Below are positions 1 to 9,038 of a stretch of DNA of 64,000 bases, piece by piece. The notes beneath the pieces were generated by a model. That model was not told the origin of the DNA. It worked only from the letters and a program-made list of their open reading frames with translations, and searched no databases. The DNA lies in assembly GCA_004764695.1 (NCBI GenBank), contig SMSO01000005.1, positions 719,501-783,500 on the forward strand, in the 5' to 3' direction. The position numbers were made by a program, and so were the translations under genes. The DNA comes from Schizochytrium sp. TIO01 (Eukaryota; Sar; Bigyra; Thraustochytrida; Thraustochytriidae). The stretch's first letter is position 1, and each line of letters begins with the position of its first letter.

Positions 1-1726
1 AATTATCACAAGTGAAACATTAGCTGCCTCTTGCTCCACCACCTCTGGTCAGCCAAGCAAATTATTCTCAGATGCTTTGGGCAATGTATTAAGGTATGCA
101 TTGACCATTTTGTGTATAAGTCGAGTGAACAATTGCTCACAAAGGGGCGTCATTATTATTCACCTAGCATTGGGTGGCTGACACTGGCGCATGCCAATAA
201 TGTTGTTTCCTCACACTTTTGGAGGCTTCCCGTATCGTCTCTTTAGCTGTCCTCAACTCTCGGCACTTTCAGCACTGTCCTCAGCACTGCCTTCAGCATC
301 TCTGTCAGTCAGCTCTTAAGGCGACTTCACCTTCATGGAAGTGATAGCTCCGCTTGAGAAAAAGGTCGCTAGTTCGAAGAAGTTAATCTTCTTCTGTTCA
401 ACCTTGGAAATCAGTCTCACAGGTCAGTCAGACTTGTTTTTTAAAACAAACAAAAACACGTTCTCTCCTATAGCTTGCTACTCAGCTATATAGCTAGCTA
501 CAATTATGCTACTCCTATCAATCCTTTGATGTGGACTAGAAACTCGAGTCAAAGCAATCTCTAAAATTCTCGTCTACATTAGTAGGTACCCTGACTACCT
601 AACAACCGTCATGACGGCAGCATACTGAACAAGTTTCCGGTGCCTCGCGTATCTCCTGTCTCCATTTCCTGCCGTCTTGTTTCTTTCTCTATTTGATCTT
701 TGTAGCTTTAAAAATTAGAATGCCGTCTCAACTATATCTAAATTACTACTAATAGCAGTGGTATAGACCCTGAGTACTTAGGCCATGGTAGATTAATAGT
801 TGAAGATCTGCTGGCTATTCGAGTTGGGCACAATGGCTCCGGCTGGAGGAGCTATCTGTTCGTAGTATAAAAGCCCTATCATGGACTGGGGTGCTGAAGC
901 CAGTCAACTGGTTGAAGAAGATTATTACTGGCTGCCTACGAGTAGAGGTTTTGCAATTTGCAAGCTAACGTGATCTATTCTGAGGCTTCTTTTTTATCTA
1001 AATTTTACATTTCTTTGAGTGAAGCAAAATGAAAACCTAAGAAATGCATTGTCTGGAACTTGAAAGCGCTACCTGTGGCTGGCATATATTGGAGAATGAC
1101 TCCAAATCACACAAGAGTATTGGCAAATACTGCCGCCGTTAGTACGCGGCTAGAACTTCAACCTAGGTTATATAAAGAAAGAAAAGTTTTAATATTCATT
1201 AAATTAAAAAATGAAAGAAAAAGTTATAGCAATAGGAGTAGTTAGAGGTACTAAGGTGCGGACTTCCACCTAGTAGTAGTGTGAATAGCAAAGGCCTACC
1301 AGTGTGCTATTGTTTTGGTTTGACCCAAACTAAAAGATTTTGAACTCATTACCTCAGACTGAGAGTGTCTATGCGCTTCCGATACCCGTGATCCGTGGAC
1401 GCAGAGAGAGAGAGAGAGATCGAATGGATTATTTATTTTTGTAACTTAGTATTAATACTACATAGTACTGGGTACAATGATTGTTGTTTGAAGAGAGGGT
1501 GCATGAGCCAGCAGCAGACTCAAGTTTGCAGTGGTATCCTTCTAACAAGAGGCACGTCCTATGATTTACTAACTCCTTTCTGCTTCTTGAGAACTTATCC
1601 CACGGCGCGCAAGTAAAACCCCAAAACATCAAGGCTCAGAGCACCGGACGGTTCTCTATCGAACCAGGTGCCTTTCGTTTCCCTTGCCTAGTTTATTGAA
1701 CGTCGTAAAAACGAACAGGTAGAACC
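1..1726. other. No convincing gene; upstream spacer
   Basis: Only short, unconserved reading frames are present, none with a recognisable domain. The stretch is AT-rich. It contains a short perfect hairpin at 376-394 (7-bp GAAGAAG/CTTCTTC arms with a 5-base loop) and a few TAGGTA-type motifs. The last part is presumably the promoter and 5' leader of the KH-Smr gene. Confidence 0.6.
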
Positions 1727-2776
1727 ATGACCGGCACCAGCAACACTCAGATCGTGGTTCAAGTTCCCAAGAACCTTCAAGGCAAGGTCATTGGCAGAGG
1801 GGCCGCTACGCTTAAGGATATCGAGAGCGACTATGGTGTCAAGCTCCATATGCCAGCACGGGATTCTGACTCAGAAGACGTCACCATCGAAGGTCCCGCT
1901 GACAAATGCGAATTTGCGAAGCGTCGCATCCTAGACATCATTGGTCAGGCTCCTGATGTCACCACCGACGCACGTGCTCAAGCACAAAAGCTGTATGATG
2001 AAGCAGATCAACTTTTTGAGGCTTCTCGTAACGCAGGATCCCCTGACGAAAGCCACAGGCTCAAAGATGAGGCATTTGCCAAACGCAAGGAGGCAGAGCA
2101 GGCAAATGAACGTGCTGCCCAATCGATTTTTCAGCACAAGAATGGGGGCTACGGTCTTGATCAGATGGATCTCCACGGGCTATACGTGAAAGAAGCCATG
2201 CACTTTGTTCAGGAGAGGCTGCAAAAGGTTGATGCCCAGCTTCGGGCTAAGGAGATGGACCTTGTCATCATCCCTGGTCAAGGCATTCATTCATCTGGTG
2301 CTGCCAAGATTAAGCCAACAGTAGCAGAGTACCTTCGTGAAAATGGCTACCCATTTGTTCTTGACGAGGCTGGAGGTCAGTTCACGGTCTCATTCAAGGA
2401 GGAAACCCCCGAAGGCGAGACCCCCGAGCAACCCGAGCACCCCACTGCCTCAGTCGTTCAGTCTTCTCATCAGGTTCCTGTCGTCAAGCCCGATGTTCCA
2501 TCTCAGCACCCAACTGCTACCCCCGTGCAGCAACAACAGCAACAGCAGCAGCAACAGCAACAGCAACAGCAGCAAAGCTCAGACAACAATTCAGGAGAGC
2601 TTGGCTGGTGCGAGCTTGTCTTCAAGTGTATCTCACTTATATTCCAATCTTCTTCAGATAGCGATAACAAGGACAACAGCAACAACAAGTCAGCAAACCA
2701 GCGTAGCGATAATGTAACCAGCGGACAGGACGCCCCTCAGACGCAGGAGACCTCCCGCAGCCTTGCACAGGTATAA
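1727..2776 (+). CDS. KH domain - DUF1771 - Smr domain protein
   Basis: This 349-residue protein joins three RNA-linked modules. Residues about 7-75 form a KH domain with a GRGA loop at 23-26. Residues about 82-135 are a charged helical DUF1771-type segment. Residues about 146-225 form a Smr domain with the DLHG motif at 148-151 and a GQGIHSSG loop at 184-191. In Smr nucleases such as yeast Cue2 and N4BP2 the DxH and GxGxH motifs form the RNA-cleaving site, and DUF1771 usually precedes the domain. The tail has a 16-residue glutamine run and a low-complexity Asn/Ser end. The start ATG sits in an ACC-ATG-A context. I infer a cytoplasmic RNA-binding or RNA-cleaving role, possibly in mRNA quality control. 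The domains are clear; the substrate is not. Confidence 0.9.
   Translation: MTGTSNTQIVVQVPKNLQGKVIGRGAATLKDIESDYGVKLHMPARDSDSEDVTIEGPADKCEFAKRRILDIIGQAPDVTTDARAQAQKLYDEADQLFEASRNAGSPDESHRLKDEAFAKRKEAEQANERAAQSIFQHKNGGYGLDQMDLHGLYVKEAMHFVQERLQKVDAQLRAKEMDLVIIPGQGIHSSGAAKIKPTVAEYLRENGYPFVLDEAGGQFTVSFKEETPEGETPEQPEHPTASVVQSSHQVPVVKPDVPSQHPTATPVQQQQQQQQQQQQQQQQSSDNNSGELGWCELVFKCISLIFQSSSDSDNKDNSNNKSANQRSDNVTSGQDAPQTQETSRSLAQV
2528..2575 (+). repeat. CAG/CAA glutamine tract in the KH-Smr gene
   Basis: Sixteen consecutive glutamine codons, with CAG and CAA interspersed, encode residues 268-283 of the KH-Smr protein. The mixed codons suggest an older, more stable tract than the purer one near 60.5 kb. 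Confidence 0.95.
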
Positions 2777-3160
2777 AACTGATTCAGACACATGTCTAGC
2801 TTCATCTGAGCATGATCTTTTATTGCATTACATGGGTAGCAAATTGTTCGGGTATAATGTCCACACATTCCTCATGGCTGTAATCCGCATGGTTGATTCG
2901 AGAGTTATCTTTTGTGTATGGATCGCCCGCGTGCATGTATGGCTACGTGCGTCATCTTTGAAGGTAAAAGAAAGAAAATGCATATTTTGTTTTAAGTTGT
3001 TTCTTCTTGCATACATTACCTCCTCTCACCAAAAGACGAATTCTAAAACTTTCAATGATTTGGCCAAGCATGGCTTGGAAGCATTGTGATCTACTTTACT
3101 TGGCAATCAAATGTTCGCTTCATAATCAAAATCTTTACTTTCTCAAACTGTACAAGCCCA
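2777..3160. other. Convergent spacer, no gene
   Basis: This is the 3' space between the KH-Smr gene and the oppositely oriented FAF1-like gene. It is AT-rich and should hold both 3' UTRs. A reading frame of about 108 codons here has no recognisable features and is probably chance. Confidence 0.6.
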
Positions 3161-3685
3161 CTATTTTCTCTCCTTTCGGATTTTAAGCACTCCACCATGG
3201 AAATTGCCATCCTTCCAGTGGTGTATATCATCGAATCGCCGCTTTTCCTTCGATGCAGTTTGCCTGCGCTTCTTGCGTTCGTGGCCAGTCAGCACACCTG
3301 AGCTCTTGATTTCCTTCTGTCGCTTCTCTTCACGCTGAGCGAGCGTTTTGTTACGCGAGAACATAATTTTCAGGGGCACCTTTGCCTGCTTTTCAGCTTT
3401 GCACCCAAGCCGAGCAAGCTTTGCAGCCTGATACGCCTTTTTGTCATTCTTGCTCATTCCACTTGCGCCAAGCTCCATCACTTCATCAAAAGTTGCCTCT
3501 CGCTCAAGTCGGGCCTTTTTCTGGGCCAGCTTCTCTTCACGCGGATCTTTGGCTTCTTTATTGGCTTCCGCGTCTTCCCGTCGTTGTCTTTTACGAGTAT
3601 TGGCCTCTTCTCGAAGCACGCGAGGAGCGGAGGGTTCGTCAAAGACCACAGTCTCTACGCGAGCACGAGACCTTGGCTTGCTCAT
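3161..3685 (-). CDS. FAF1/C1orf131-like ribosome-biogenesis factor
   Basis: A basic 174-residue protein, rich in Lys, Arg and Glu throughout. I start it at the ATG giving MSKPRSR; seven further upstream codons are open but begin with TTG. The central segment has a GASGMSKNDKKAYQ-type motif followed by AKLARLGC, and the tail ends DGNFHGGVLKIRKERK. This order resembles the DUF4602 family (human C1orf131, yeast Faf1), where a conserved K-rich LGA region is followed by a terminal G-K-F-x-x-G-V-L motif. Family members act in the nucleolus in early 40S (SSU processome) assembly. Several long Lys/Arg clusters would serve as nuclear signals. The assignment rests on motif resemblance only; another small basic nucleolar protein is possible. 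Confidence 0.65.
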   Translation of the reverse strand: MSKPRSRARVETVVFDEPSAPRVLREEANTRKRQRREDAEANKEAKDPREEKLAQKKARLEREATFDEVMELGASGMSKNDKKAYQAAKLARLGCKAEKQAKVPLKIMFSRNKTLAQREEKRQKEIKSSGVLTGHERKKRRQTASKEKRRFDDIHHWKDGNFHGGVLKIRKERK

Positions 3686-5008
3686 CTTTCGTTGTTCCTG
3701 GTTCAAATGGACTTCGAGCCTTGAACACTTGGTGGACAGATTCTTCTGCCTCTCTCTGAATCTACCTGAAAATTAGATATGTGCTGCAGCCGCTGGCTGC
3801 ACAAGGTAGGTAAGTTCGCGGCTTAACTTAAAGACTGGTAACAACCCTCGCGCCCAAGTTCTTCGAAGTACTTGGCTTTAACTTGACTACTGTAGTTCTT
3901 CTTTCAATCGAAGAGGCCTCTCCACCACTCGCCCAGTATATTACAACTAATTCTTTATTTCTTATATAAATATATATATATATAGAGAGAGAGGCACATA
4001 TGAGCATATATATCACAAATTTTAAATTTAAATTATGATGATAAAACAATACGAATAACAATAATAATAACTTTTATTATTATAAAACTACTGTACCATT
4101 GATATAATTTTATAGCCCTTCTCAACCAGCTATACTCAACCAGACTCAAGCAAACATAGAACCAAACTTTTCAAACATTCCCATTTAATATCCATTGCAA
4201 ACGATTCGCTTGCTTCCAGGCGAAAATTATTGCAATAAGCAAGAGAAGTGTAAAAAGCACTATACTAACATGATGCTCGCAAAAGCACAGAAGAGCGTAG
4301 CCTAGGATACTTCCCAATACCTAGCCTATTATTTTAAAAAAAATAAACGCCAGCCAGCAAAATATAGCGATTTTTAAACCATGTGCAGAACCAACTATCC
4401 CGAAATATGTGTCACTTGTACGATTTAAATGGTTCTAAATTTAAATAAACATATGCCAAGTCCAACAATTTGAGTTGGGTATCCATTCATAAGAGAGTGC
4501 AGCTTTGGTAGCCTAAATAGCACTCTACCAGAGATGCCGTGGGGGATAGTCGTGTGTAATATTTGGAAAATTTCAAACACGACCAAGCTGAAAAAGATGC
4601 GATTCTGCAATGATCATAAAACATATATAAATATATAGGTTTATTTTAAAAAAATACAATGCTAGCGACATGTGACCCAGCAGATCAAGACAGAACATCA
4701 CAAATTCAACACCGATACCTTTCATCAATTATTACTATCAAGAGTGTAGCAAGAGAAGAACAATATTTTGTTTCGAATCTTTAGTTGTAGTGTATTAGGT
4801 AAGATGGTTTTCATCCCCAGTGTGGTAGTCGCATTTATAGGCTTGTACTCGTATATAAGTCAAAATCCTATAGTGTCCAGACTTTGGGGTACATGTGATA
4901 CATACTTCAAAACTATTCAAGTGTTACCCAATTTGTAATCGTTCGCCTCAGAGGCAAACTCCAAGGAGGTCTTCAACTAAAAATAAAATTTAATTTTAGA
5001 AGCAATAA
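3686..5008. other. AT-rich intergenic region, no gene
   Basis: No reading frame with recognisable content. A short (TA)n then (GA)n microsatellite lies at about 3967-3992. The rest is AT-rich, presumably the FAF1-like promoter at one end and the guanylate kinase 3' UTR at the other. Confidence 0.6.
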
Positions 5009-5719
5009 TTACACAAAGTAGTTCGGGAACCACTGAGTAGTGACGAGCCGACGGAGAAGCGGGTAGGTATGAGACCAACTATCGTAATTAACAATCGTGG
5101 TATCCACAAGATCATCAAGCTTGCAAAACTCAGTCTCTACAACAGCTTGCTTGAGACGCATCTGTAATTGCTCTTCAGTTTCTGACGCCCGCCCACGCAA
5201 GCGAGACTCTAACTCCTCTAAAGAAGGTGGGATAATGCCTGCACATTTCGCATTTACTGGAGATGACTTTATACTCCGGACTCCTTGCATGTCAACATCT
5301 AAAAGAACAATTTTGCCTTCATCATGAACTGCTTGTAGTGTTTTAAAACTTGTCCCATACATATTACCATGAATTGAGACATGTTCGACAAAATCCCCTC
5401 TTTCAATTCCTTGTAGCATAGCCTCCTTGGTAGTGAAATGATAATCTACGCCATCAACTTCACCATTGCGAAGAGATCGGGTTGTATGGCTCACAGAAAA
5501 CCCAAACTTGTTCGGAAACTCTTCCAATAAAAGACGAGAGAGGGTTGACTTGCCAGCGCCGGAAGGACCACAGAGTAAAAGCACATCCGGAGTGCTACCT
5601 GTATCACTACTCATTCTCTTGAGCTGAGCGCAGCGAAACTTGTGACCTGTTCTTGCCATTTGACTTGTTGCATCTCGAACATAGCCTGTCTTTGAAACTA
5701 CTCTTAACAATGCCACCAT
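5009..5719 (-). CDS. GUK1: Guanylate kinase, probably with an organelle-targeting N terminus
   Basis: This 236-residue protein phosphorylates GMP to GDP with ATP. The P-loop GPSGAGKST is at residues 51-59. The GMP-binding region SHTTRSLRNGEVDGVDYHF follows at 77-95. The lid segment contains the RLRGRASE motif, and a TIVNYD motif precedes the C terminus. The first roughly 45 residues are a basic, hydroxylated, acid-poor extension beginning MVALLRVVSKTGYVRD, which looks like a mitochondrial presequence. A second in-frame Met at residue 36 (MSSDTGSTPD) would give a plain cytosolic enzyme of usual length, about 200 residues. Dual localisation from two starts is therefore possible but unproven. 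Confidence 0.95.
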   Translation of the reverse strand: MVALLRVVSKTGYVRDATSQMARTGHKFRCAQLKRMSSDTGSTPDVLLLCGPSGAGKSTLSRLLLEEFPNKFGFSVSHTTRSLRNGEVDGVDYHFTTKEAMLQGIERGDFVEHVSIHGNMYGTSFKTLQAVHDEGKIVLLDVDMQGVRSIKSSPVNAKCAGIIPPSLEELESRLRGRASETEEQLQMRLKQAVVETEFCKLDDLVDTTIVNYDSWSHTYPLLRRLVTTQWFPNYFV

Positions 5720-6446
5720 CTCCGTCTTTACCTTCTATCCTGTCTCTTCTCCTAGTTTATGATAGCTTAAGCACTTGGGTGTCTTCCTCAAGAAAGCCCG
5801 GCGTGAGCTCTTGTGATATCCTGTCGTTCGGTTGCTTAAGAAGGCCAAACCTCCTTTACCTTCAGGAATGGAGAACATGAAAAACCAGCAATTGATATGT
5901 CACTATCATTGTCATTTGTAACTCTTAATAGCTATTGTTAGTGCATATAAACCCTTCATTTCATACTATGGAGTAATAATTCCTTGGACTTGTGTTCATA
6001 CATACCACTAATAGTACCTAGGCAGGATACATACCGACATACTTATATACATAATTTAAATGATTTATAAGGGTGTTGCTTTTGAGAGTGTCGCTTCTAT
6101 ACACTTGAAGAACTGAGAATAGAGCTTTAGTTTTCATAGTCCTGAACCATATACCCTATATTTTGCAAAACACTGTCTCGCAAAACACTGTCAAGTACTT
6201 AGGGTTAGGTGTGTAACACACGATCTACATCGGTTCGTCTGACAGAACTATTTGCTGCAACAACTCCTCTTCGACTCCAGCTTATGAGACTGTTTCCTTT
6301 CCTTTCTCGCTCATCGATAATTTTCTCAGCTGCACGGCTCTCTTCAAATCTACATATGTAAAAGCCTACAAACCCGGTTCAACCTTCTCCTCTTTGCCCA
6401 TGGTCCTGGATCCGATTCCAAGCTCAGTAATCAGGGAACGTAGACA
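5720..6446. other. Intergenic region upstream of guanylate kinase
   Basis: No gene is evident. The stretch near 5720 should hold the guanylate kinase promoter. The right part borders the deleted IS607-like element. Confidence 0.55.
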
Positions 6447-6460
6447 CTTAGAGATTAACC

Positions 6461-6487
6461 TATAAAATTTGCAAAACTTGCATTTCC
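6461..6487. repeat. Left-end terminal motif, deleted element copy
   Basis: About 26 bases nearly identical to 7481-7507 in the full-length copy. The core is an interrupted palindrome, TGCAA-AAC-TTGCA. It lies at the Fanzor 3' end of the element, the part that in TnpB elements carries the guide-RNA scaffold. Confidence 0.8.
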
Positions 6488-6558
6488 TATGGTGAAAAAG
6501 TGGGCTACCTCCCAATCGCGGGTTAAAAACTAACCGGCGACTCAAAGACAATTCTTAA

Positions 6559-7063
6559 ATGACGCCATTGGATAGGCATCGTAAAAGGATGTCTTTGGCT
6601 GCGTGGATATCACGATCGGCTACGTGTTTGCATTTCTGGGGGTATTTGAAAACCGCGGATGCTCCGAGCTTGTCATGGATCGTAGGTACCACCACCCACA
6701 TTCAGTGCATTGTTTTGAGTTGCAGTCCTCTCTGCAAATAACCAATTTGCACCACTGGTAGGGGAAAAGCTCGGCTTTGTGAATGAGCGAGCTAGAGGTC
6801 ACCAAATTGGTGTTGGGGACCCTCGTTTTGATTCGCGGAGGACACCCTGGGGTAGATAATGGCATAGTCAGTGCTGCGTTGCTGTGTCCGCTGGAGCAAA
6901 CCGCAGTTATAGGTGCCCTCAACGTCATCAGCTGCGAATATACGATTGCCTCGAAAGGGCTTGCTGAGACGCCAAGCTTCTGGTGGAGGTACTTTGCTGG
7001 CTTGTCTTGTAGGTTTGCTTCACTTGTAGTGTTTGGAGCTTGGTGGTTCTTCGGCCATTCCAT
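6559..7063 (-). pseudogene. tnpA/Fanzor remnant in the deleted copy
   Basis: Translation from the ATG at 7063 begins MEWPKNHQAPNT and continues KPAKYLHQKLGVSAS, matching the helix-turn-helix start of TnpA in the large copy. The frame then shifts and, after the deletion junction, runs into residues resembling the Fanzor region around the first zinc knuckle (HKAELFPYQW, then CTECG). Further indels relative to the large copy scramble the zinc-ribbon frame. No recombinase or RuvC active site remains, so the product cannot be functional. The value of this remnant is that its ATG is in frame with the TnpA HTH, which shows where the large copy's start should be. Confidence 0.75.
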
Positions 7064-7105
7064 TTTCTTACCTAACCTCCACTAATTAACAATCACATAA
7101 ACAAT

Positions 7106-7466
7106 GATAAACTATTTCATTTTTATACAGAATAGTCAATACTATTCGGAGGTCATCAAAGTTCTCACGTTTTCATAAGTACAGTAAAGTACAGTGGAAG
7201 AAACTTCATATTGATAGAAGTCTTTGAGTTTAGCAGTTTGTGCGACGAACATATAAAGCCCAGAATCTGAAAATACTACCCAGGTAGGTACTACTAGTAG
7301 TTAGTATTTATGTTTACCTACCTAACCTACCTACTACCTACCTATACAGCTTGCACTATCTCCTAGGTAGTCCTAGTATTAGTAGTATTCATGTTTTCAT
7401 TTTGAGAGATAGATCATCATAAGGACGAAATGTGAGCGCTACCTAATCCGTTAAGAGCCCAATTCT
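7106..7466. other. Spacer between two transposon copies, with a hairpin-forming repeat
   Basis: About 360 bp separate the two element copies. No gene is seen. It contains AGGTAGGTA at 7282-7290 facing TACCTACCT at 7315-7323, followed by further CCTA repeats to about 7345. The two arms can pair with a 24-base loop. This is one of many TAGG/CCTA clusters in the window's spacers. Confidence 0.6.
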
Positions 7467-7480
7467 CTTAGATTTTAAAC

Positions 7481-7507
7481 TACAAAATTTGCAAAACTTG
7501 CATTTCA
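7481..7507. repeat. Left-end terminal motif of the full-length element
   Basis: Shared almost base for base with 6461-6487 although the rest of the two copies has diverged. It lies 20-50 bases beyond the Fanzor stop codon. The palindrome TGCAA-AAC-TTGCA could be a recombinase site or part of the guide RNA; which is unknown. Confidence 0.75.
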
Positions 7508-7527
7508 TAGAAGGAGCTAAGACTCCA

Positions 7528-9038
7528 TCACGAGCTAGTTAGACTAACCCGCGACTCAATGAAATGATTTTTTAAAATCATGTCCTTGGATAGGTAGCGT
7601 AAAAGGATGCCTCTGGCGGCATGGACATCACGGTCTGCTACATGGTTGCACTTGGGATTAGGGCATTGGAAAACCTTGGATGCGCCGAGTTTATGGTGGA
7701 GGGTACCGCACTCATTGCATGTTTTTGAAGTGTAACTCTCTTGGCAAAGAAAACAAGCTTGCACCACGGGAACATCTCAGCCTTGTGAACGAGAGCCTGG
7801 CGGAACCCAAAATGGCACCAACGACACATCATTCGAACAGACTTCTTGGATATCCGTCGCTCCATCTTCCTACTCATCTTAGAGGTTTCGAATTTAGGCA
7901 AGAGAATAACACGATAGTTTTCACAAAGCCAAAGTGCAAGCTTGCGATGAATCTCAGTGGTCTTGTTCTTGATCTTGAGTTGGGCGCGATAGAATGCGCG
8001 CTTCAAGGGGGTGTTGAAATTGTCTTTATCACTGGATGCAGTTTTCTTATTATTTTCTTGAGCTTTATCAATCCTGCTCTGGATCTTATCAACGCGGCGA
8101 CAGAGATAGAATATGGTTCTAAAATCTTTCCCTGTGCCCCATTCAATGGCGCGGCCATCAGCGTCATACATCGTCTGAAACGAGCGAACACCTGGATCTA
8201 GAGCAATGACACCATGGTACGCCTTGGGTGCCTGGTCCATTGGACGCTTTTTTTCTTCTCGTAAGAAGCAGAAGTAGACATGCCCAAGGCGATTCATTTG
8301 CACACGCATGGCGTTCGAAATCTGGTCGGGGAACTTTTCTTTACGTGTTCGGAATTTTTTTAGAAAGTCGGAGGTCTTTGATTTCTTCAAATTCCAGGTA
8401 CGTGCATTCACTTCGAAAATCTGTGATTCATCACGCTTGGTCCGAAACTTATAAAAAGATTGCTCATGAACTTTCTTTTGTACAGCGAGTTCTTCGTTTT
8501 TGGCTCGTCCCGAGTTAATAGCCTTGAAGAAATCCAGAATCCCGGAATCACGGATAGCCTGTGGGACCTCGAGAACCCATTCAGGAGCACCATTCCTTTC
8601 TTTAGATCGAACGGCTTTCTTTTCTCCATAGAGGGCACCATACGTTTGGGGATTCCCATCTTCATCTACTAAAACCTGCTTCGTCTTGGAATCCTTTTTG
8701 ATGCACGCTTCTTGATGCAATTTGATGGCTTCTTCCTCGCCCTTCGCCACGTCTCGATGAAACGCAACGCCAGTATTGTAGGCTCTTCTGGTGACACCGA
8801 ACCATTTAAGCAATTGTGTACGCTGATCTTTAGTAGGGTATACCCTAACCTTTCTGGCACGGACAAGGTCATATTCTTTCTTGGTGGTCTTGCGCGCCTT
8901 CGTGCGAGTTCGCTTCTTCCTCGCTGCGTCGTCGCCGTCTATTTTGCGCTGCTCGTTTTCCGTGATGCGATGCCACAAAGACAGTGATAATTCCGAGGAG
9001 GTCTTTGGTGAAGGTGTCTGAGTCTCCGGCATGTGCAT
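7528..9038 (-). CDS. Fanzor (TnpB-family) RNA-guided nuclease, one frame break
   Basis: The probable start is the ATG giving MHMPETQ, within the end of tnpA. About 500 residues result if one frame break near 7769-7772 is bridged. A very basic stretch (residues about 50-75, KKRTRTKARKTTKKEYD) resembles a nuclear localisation signal. Next come RARKVRVYP and the conserved N-terminal fold. The RuvC core follows: ALDPGVRSF with Asp at about 281, and LLPKFETSK with Glu at about 384. After the break, in another frame, are YTSKTCNECG, CPNPKC (zinc ribbon) and DRDVHAARG with the third acidic residue. Family members cut DNA guided by an RNA made from the element's 3' end. All catalytic motifs are present; a base seems missing between FP and VVQ. 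In the same frame the reading continues up to 9566 without resembling any protein, since it is tnpA read out of frame. Confidence 0.87.

Larger units (their letters stand above)
6447..7105 (-). mobile_element. Internally deleted IS607/Fanzor element (MITE-like copy)
   Basis: This segment of about 0.65 kb keeps both outer parts of the neighbouring full-length element and lacks its middle. Its left part matches the Fanzor zinc-ribbon end and left terminus of the large copy; its right part matches the start of tnpA and the right terminus. The junction is near 6783-6790, corresponding to roughly 7795 joined to about 9255 in the large copy, so about 1.45 kb is missing, including most of Fanzor and the catalytic half of TnpA. 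Sequence divergence from the large copy is substantial, so it is not a recent duplicate. It could be mobilised in trans by an active TnpA. Confidence 0.8.

Noticed and set aside
30-246. 71-codon frame at the left edge
   Set aside because: No motif and no sign of being the end of a larger gene.
376-394. Hairpin resembling a bacterial terminator
   Set aside because: The context is eukaryotic and no gene ends here; probably chance.
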